64,000 nt of DNA from Allolobophora icterica (taxonomy: Eukaryota > Annelida > Clitellata > Crassiclitellata > Lumbricidae): NCBI GenBank assembly GCA_963556255.1, contig OY744613.1, forward strand, positions 50,403,745-50,467,744, written 5' to 3'. Position 1 is the first letter of the stretch; every line of letters starts with the position of its first letter. The notes beneath the pieces are model-generated. The model worked only from the letters and a program-made list of their open reading frames with translations, was not told the origin of the DNA and made no database searches. This document shows positions 59,675 to 64,000 of the stretch, piece by piece. The position numbers and the translations under genes were made by a program.

Positions 59675-61027
59675 ATGGAGCAATGCAACAGAGAAAAGAC
59701 AATAGACCAATTGACAACGAAAACAAATGACAGACCATATAAATGTGAATTATGTGGAAAAGCGTTCAAAAAAAGATGCAATCTAAAAGACCACACAAGA
59801 ATCCACACTGGAGAAAGACCATACAAATGTGAATTCTGTGGAAAGGGATTTCTTCTAAATAGTCAACTAAAAACCCACACAAGAATCCACACTGGAGAAA
59901 AACCACACACATGTCAGTTATGTGGAAAATCATTTGCAACAGGATGGCAACTAAAAAACCACACAGCAGTCCACACTGGGAAAAAAGCATACAACTGTGA
60001 ATTATGTGAAAAAGCATTTACAACAAGTTTTAAGCTAAAATGCCACACAAGAATCCACACTGGAGAAAAGCCATACAAATGTGAGTTATGTGAAAAAACA
60101 TTTGGAACTCCTTCTAAACTACGTCATCACAAACGAGTGCATACAGGATATAAGGAAGATAAGCGATACAAATGCCAATACTGTCAGAAAACGTTTACAA
60201 GGTCTAACCATTTGAATTACCACACAAAAATTCACAATGGAGAAAAACCACACAAATGTCCGGTATGTGACAAAGCATTTAGAGTGAAGTCCCATCTACA
60301 TCAGCATAAGCAAGTACATACAGGAGAAAAATCATACAAATGCCAATACTGTCAAAAGGCATTTATAAGGTCGGCACAGCTGAATGATCACACGAGAACT
60401 CACAGTGGGGAAAAGCCATACAAATGCAAATTATGTGGGAAAACATTTGCATCACGCAGGTCCATAAAATACCACACAAGATCTCACACTGGAGAAAGAT
60501 CATTCAAGTGCAGTTTCTGTCAGAATACATTTGTAAGCAGTCGGAAACTCAAAGTCCACATGATGATCCACACTGGAGAAAAACCATACAAATGTCATCT
60601 TTGTCAGAAAACATTTACTTCTAGTAGTTATTTGAAAATCCATGAGAGGAAGCACACTGGAGAGAAACCCTATAAGTGTGAAGTATGCAACAAAGTTTTC
60701 ACTCAAGAGAGCCAGCTTAATAGGCATTCAACTATTCACTCAGCAGAATTTTGCCACAAAGGGTTTAGAACGGTTGATAGTCTGTTAAGTCATGCCAGAA
60801 CACAAACAATGGAAAACGAATGTATGAAATTCTTTAGAAATGAGAGATCATCTGTTTCTGATATTCAGCCTTTCCTACTGAAACCATATGGATGTGGAAT
60901 CTGTGACAAAATGTTTGAAATAGAAAAAGTATTTCTGGGACATTGTTATGAGCTTTGCTATTGTCCAGTGGATGCTGATTTTGCGATACTCTTTGAGGAT
61001 CAGCCTCTGGATTGGTCTGATTTATAA
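59675..61027 (+). CDS. C2H2 zinc-finger protein F (450 residues)
   Basis: This intact frame has 12 canonical fingers joined by TGEKPY-type linkers. One linker is longer (TGYKEDKR after finger 5) and a worn 13th unit follows (FCHKGFRTVDSLLSHARTQT). Near the C-terminus lies the family finger YGCGICDKMFEIEKVF with H-x4-C, then CPVDADFAILFE. The first finger starts at about residue 23. No effector domain is seen. The predicted role is nuclear sequence-specific DNA binding; the target is unknown. A possible acceptor (TCAATCAG, 59,662-59,669) precedes the ATG. Unlike A, D and E it has no break, so it is the best candidate in the window for a working host gene. It is less repetitive at the DNA level than A-C and thus probably older. 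Confidence 0.9.
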   Translation: MEQCNREKTIDQLTTKTNDRPYKCELCGKAFKKRCNLKDHTRIHTGERPYKCEFCGKGFLLNSQLKTHTRIHTGEKPHTCQLCGKSFATGWQLKNHTAVHTGKKAYNCELCEKAFTTSFKLKCHTRIHTGEKPYKCELCEKTFGTPSKLRHHKRVHTGYKEDKRYKCQYCQKTFTRSNHLNYHTKIHNGEKPHKCPVCDKAFRVKSHLHQHKQVHTGEKSYKCQYCQKAFIRSAQLNDHTRTHSGEKPYKCKLCGKTFASRRSIKYHTRSHTGERSFKCSFCQNTFVSSRKLKVHMMIHTGEKPYKCHLCQKTFTSSSYLKIHERKHTGEKPYKCEVCNKVFTQESQLNRHSTIHSAEFCHKGFRTVDSLLSHARTQTMENECMKFFRNERSSVSDIQPFLLKPYGCGICDKMFEIEKVFLGHCYELCYCPVDADFAILFEDQPLDWSDL

Positions 61028-61204
61028 AAAGTACAACTTGGATACGAAAACTCTTTCCATACTTCAGATATTTTGTGTTTTCTTTAGAGAGAGTTGCTGC
61101 AGAACGTATATTACACACGCAAACAAGTTTCATTTGATAGCATAGAGACTGTGTAGAAAATCATCTTAAAGCATGTTGTGCACATCTCTGTTACTTTTCC
61201 AAAC

Positions 61205-62296
61205 AGAATTCACATATCGTATATCATCATCATCATCCTCATCATCATCATCAGTTCCTGACGTTAGCCATTTGAGGGCGGTGGGTAAGAATAAATTATC
61301 TCCATTGTCCACGGTCGTTTGTCAAGTCTACTGCCCCCTAGTGTTAGTCCAAGTAATGTTATGTCCTCAGTTATATTATCTATCCAGCGTAGTCTTGCTC
61401 TGCCTTTGTTTCTTTCCATTTCGAATCTTGCATGTAGTGCGCTGTGTGGGATTCGCTCAACTGGCATTCTCTCTAGGCCTACATGTCCAAACCATCGGAG
61501 TCTTCGTTGAACGACTTTGTCTAGCAGAGTTGTTTTTATGCCTAATGATTGTCTTATGTCATCGTTTCTTATTTTCTGCAGTCTTGAAATCCCTGCAATC
61601 TTTCGCAGCCAGCTCATTTCTGCTGTAAGAATTCTCATTTGTTTTCGCATTGTCAAACATTCCGATCCATGTAGGAAAATGGGTTGTATCATTGTCTCAT
61701 ATATTTTTGTCTTGGTTTTCTTTGTTAATTCTCTGCTCCTCCATATCCTGTTCATTTTTTCAAATGCTTGTGAAGCTATCCAATTCTTCTTTGTATATCT
61801 TTTCCGTTGCTGCCATTAGCGTTTATTAGCCCTCCTAGATAGACAAATTGTTCTACTTGCTCCATATCCTCTTCTTGGATTGTGATAGTTATTGGCGTCT
61901 CTTTGGTCTTTTAAATCACCATCGTTTTAGTTTTCTCTGCGTTGATCATTAGGCCAAATCTTCTGCTGGTTTCGTCAATCTGTGTCGTAATATCCTGTAG
62001 TTCTGTCTCGCTTCTAGTGAGGAGGCCAATGTCGTCAGCAAATCGAAGATTATTCACCAGCTCTCCATTTAGTTTTATTCCTGCCTCGGCATTGTTAAGG
62101 CTGAGTGACATTACTGCTTCTAACACTAGGTTGACTAAGTATGGGGATAAGATGCATCCTTGTCGTACTCCAGTTTTCGTGTGAAAGTATTCTGTGATCT
62201 TTTTATCTACTTTTATGGCACTTGATGATTTTCGATATATCTCTTGTACAAGTTTGATCACCATTGTTTTAGTTTTCTCTGTGCTGATCATTAAGC
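61205..62296 (-). pseudogene. LINE RT fragment with (ATC)n tail and rearranged 5' end
   Basis: The minus strand reads GVRQGCILSPYLVNL and NNLRFADDIGLLTR to GLMINAEKTKTMVI (62,291-61,911). After a shift it reads EQFVYLGGLIN, then IQPIFLHGSECLTM, WLRKIAGISRLQ and RRLRWFGHVGLERM (61,755-61,264). The 3' end carries CAT/TCATCA repeats (61,222-61,254). The 5' end starts with a ~42-bp copy of an internal segment. Confidence 0.88.
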
Positions 62297-62354
62297 CAAA
62301 TTATATGCAAAGAATATGTAATCTATTAAATATCTAATAATAAGCTGAGATAAG

Positions 62355-62460
62355 TAAAGTCGACGCCATGCCACAGATCAGCTCTACTGAATTTCTTGGC
62401 GTTTTTGTTGATGAGCATTTGACATGGAATGTGCACATAAAAACTGTATGTCTGGATGTA
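62355..62460 (+). pseudogene. LINE RT scrap
   Basis: Reads QISSTEFLGVFVDEHLTWNV then HIKTV, homologous to 16,075-16,260. The flanks to 62,735 show no gene. Confidence 0.6.
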
Positions 62461-62735
62461 CTTATACATGTATGGATGGCTTCCAGGAGTAAATAGTCGG
62501 ATTTCTGTTCCTTTGTCAGCAGAATATCACATAGGATCATATGAGACCTGATATTCCAATGTAGGCCTACTTCGTGCAATTTTTTTATGCATGTAAAACA
62601 TAGATTTTACATGGAATAGAAGCGGCAACATAAGGATATACATATGCAAGACGTATACAGCCAATATGATCAAATTTCCTATTTATGGTTGCGATGTGTT
62701 CACGATAGGACATTGCTGTACACCAAGACTGCGGA

Positions 62736-63138
62736 GGTGTCATGACAAATGATTCATGGACAAATGGTTCACAATCTGTTTTCATTGAGAATCCAGCTGC
62801 TAGTTTCACTTATGTATTAAACTATAAGCCAGCTTCTAGTTTGAGCCCTATTTTCATCGGCCACCCAGCTTGTTGTTTGAGCTGTGTTTTCATCGTTCAT
62901 CCAGCTTCTAGTTTTAGCTCTATTTTCATCGGCCATCCATGTTCTAACTATATTTGAACTTTACTATCAACTGTTTTCATCGCTCATCCAGCTTCTAGTT
63001 TGAGCCGGATTATCTTTGAATATAGAGCTGAAACTAGAAGCTGGATGAGCGATGAAAATATAGCTCACTAGAAGCTGGAAGATCGTGAACCTTTGTATGT
63101 GAACCATTTGTCATGAACCATTATTTTGTCATGGAACC
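62736..63138. mobile_element. Foldback-type element, ACAAATGGTTCAC subfamily, copy 2
   Basis: The ends GGTGTCATGACAAAT and its near complement match the element at 1,521-1,948. The flanks GACTGCGGA (62,727-62,735) and GATTGCGGA (63,139-63,147) match at 8 of 9. The arms are AGCTTCTAGTTTGAG units facing AGAAGCTGGATGAGCGATGA units. Confidence 0.85.
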
Positions 63139-63179
63139 GATTGCGGACATGTACGAGAGTCCGAGGTAAGAGATGGAGA

Positions 63180-63760
63180 TGAAGAGTTAGTCGTTAGGGA
63201 TATGGAGGGGTCAGCGTATTTCTTGATTTTGTCAAGAATGCCTAGGATGATGAATTCTGTTTGGAAGGATTAAGGCAGAGGAGGTTGGGTGACATCCACT
63301 CTGCAGAGACTATAGATTAACCACGTTGAACAATTGTGCGACTGAGGTGGGAAAAGAACCTGGTGTGAAGGTGTGTTGAGACGGTGGTCGACAAAGGCGG
63401 ATTCTATGAGTTGGGTTAATGGTGTCCACTTGGGATACATGATGAGCAATAGTGGACCAAGGACGAAGCATTGAGGGACACCATGAGACAGTGGGAGGAG
63501 TTGTAAGCAGTGGCTGGAGGCTTCAACAGAGAAGGATCTGGAGAAAACGTAGGACTGGAACCTGAGAAGAACATTGCCAGAGACGCCAAACCAAGAAGAC
63601 AGGCGATGAAGAAGGCTCGACGCTGTGATCAATGGTGTCAAATGCGGATGAGATCGAGGAGAAAGAGGCAGGAGACTTAATTGTTGATGGCTTACGGCAG
63701 AGACCAGTTTATTGTACAGCGAAACAAGTAGAGTTTCTGTTGAATGGCGTTTAGTGAAAC
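63180..63760 (-). pseudogene. LINE (CR1/L2-like) RT fragment
   Basis: In broken frames the minus strand reads LSSWFGVSGNVLLRFQSYVF, SRSFSVEASSHC, LSHGVPQCFVLGPLL and TQLIESAFVDHRL. These are the fingers/palm segments before the catalytic YADD box. The box itself is lost to a shift. Confidence 0.8.
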
Positions 63761-64000
63761 CACACGGGTGGGGGTTGTATTAGCTCATCAATTCAGTCTG
63801 CAGTTCCTTAGCCACTGACAATTAACGGTGATTAGGCGACTTATGAGGTCAATTTGCATTTGAAACTGTTGTAATATCTTTGAGTGAGGGTATCGGTTCA
63901 TCACGACCCCTTGTGCAGGAAGAAGCCGGTTTTGGTAGGCCTACTGACTGGGACTAATATTATTATTCCTATATAATAAATATTATAGCAAAATAAAAAA
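63761..64000. other. No gene seen
   Basis: Short AT-rich tail. GTGAGGGTATCGGTTCATCA resembles 10,765-10,790, so it is probably repeat-derived. Confidence 0.4.

Overview
The window is animal (metazoan) nuclear DNA. It shows spliced genes with AATAAA polyadenylation signals, non-LTR retrotransposons, many inverted-repeat DNA transposons and long microsatellites. No bacterial or organellar features are visible. The palindrome TAGGCCTA is strongly over-represented. My impression, from memory only, is that this fits an invertebrate deuterostome such as an echinoderm or hemichordate; I cannot prove it from the sequence.

The host genes are a family of C2H2 zinc-finger (ZNF) genes. I call them A (about 5.67-8.76 kb, +), B (13.9-15.66 kb, +), C (36.8-40.13 kb, +), D (20.63-22.46 kb, -), E (29.54-30.92 kb, -) and F (59.68-61.03 kb, +). 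A, B and C are close paralogues made by segmental duplication. Their 5' exon-like sequence is also duplicated, at 2.5, 11.3 and 35.0 kb. All six share an unusual C-terminal finger of the form Y-G-C-G-x-C...H-x4-C. C and F are open over their main reading frames, B is open after a decayed start, A has a frameshift, and D and E carry in-frame stops.

Mobile DNA fills the rest. (1) At 44,420-56,422 lies a 12-kb DNA transposon with TIRs starting TACGG, a 6-bp target duplication (CTCCTG) and terminal arrays of a 14-bp palindrome. It carries two convergent spliced genes: an rve/IS3-like transposase and a 718-residue HECT ubiquitin ligase. Every exon phase in both genes agrees. (2) A group of 330-650 bp foldback elements has GGT...ACC-like ends, 8-9 bp target duplications and arms built from a shared repeat containing AAGCTGGAT. 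(3) piggyBac-type elements flanked by TTAA include two tandem copies sharing one TTAA. (4) There are hAT-type MITEs and a hAT transposase relic. (5) There are many broken LINE reverse transcriptase or endonuclease fragments.

Layout: 0-1.1 kb LINE; 1.1-5.4 kb foldback cluster in the presumed 5' intron of gene A; 5.7-8.8 kb gene A; 9.2-10.7 kb large palindrome; 11.3-15.7 kb gene B unit; 16-19.9 kb LINE pieces and microsatellites; 19.9-22.5 kb gene D; 22.6-28.6 kb LINE, piggyBac and hAT debris; 29.5-31.3 kb gene E; 31.3-34.6 kb repeats; 35-40.1 kb gene C unit; 40.3-44 kb piggyBac pair and LINE scraps; 44.4-56.4 kb HECT transposon; 56.4-58.1 kb piggyBac relic; 59-61 kb gene F; 61.2-64 kb LINE and foldback DNA. 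Protein-domain calls come from reading motifs by eye. No database search was run.
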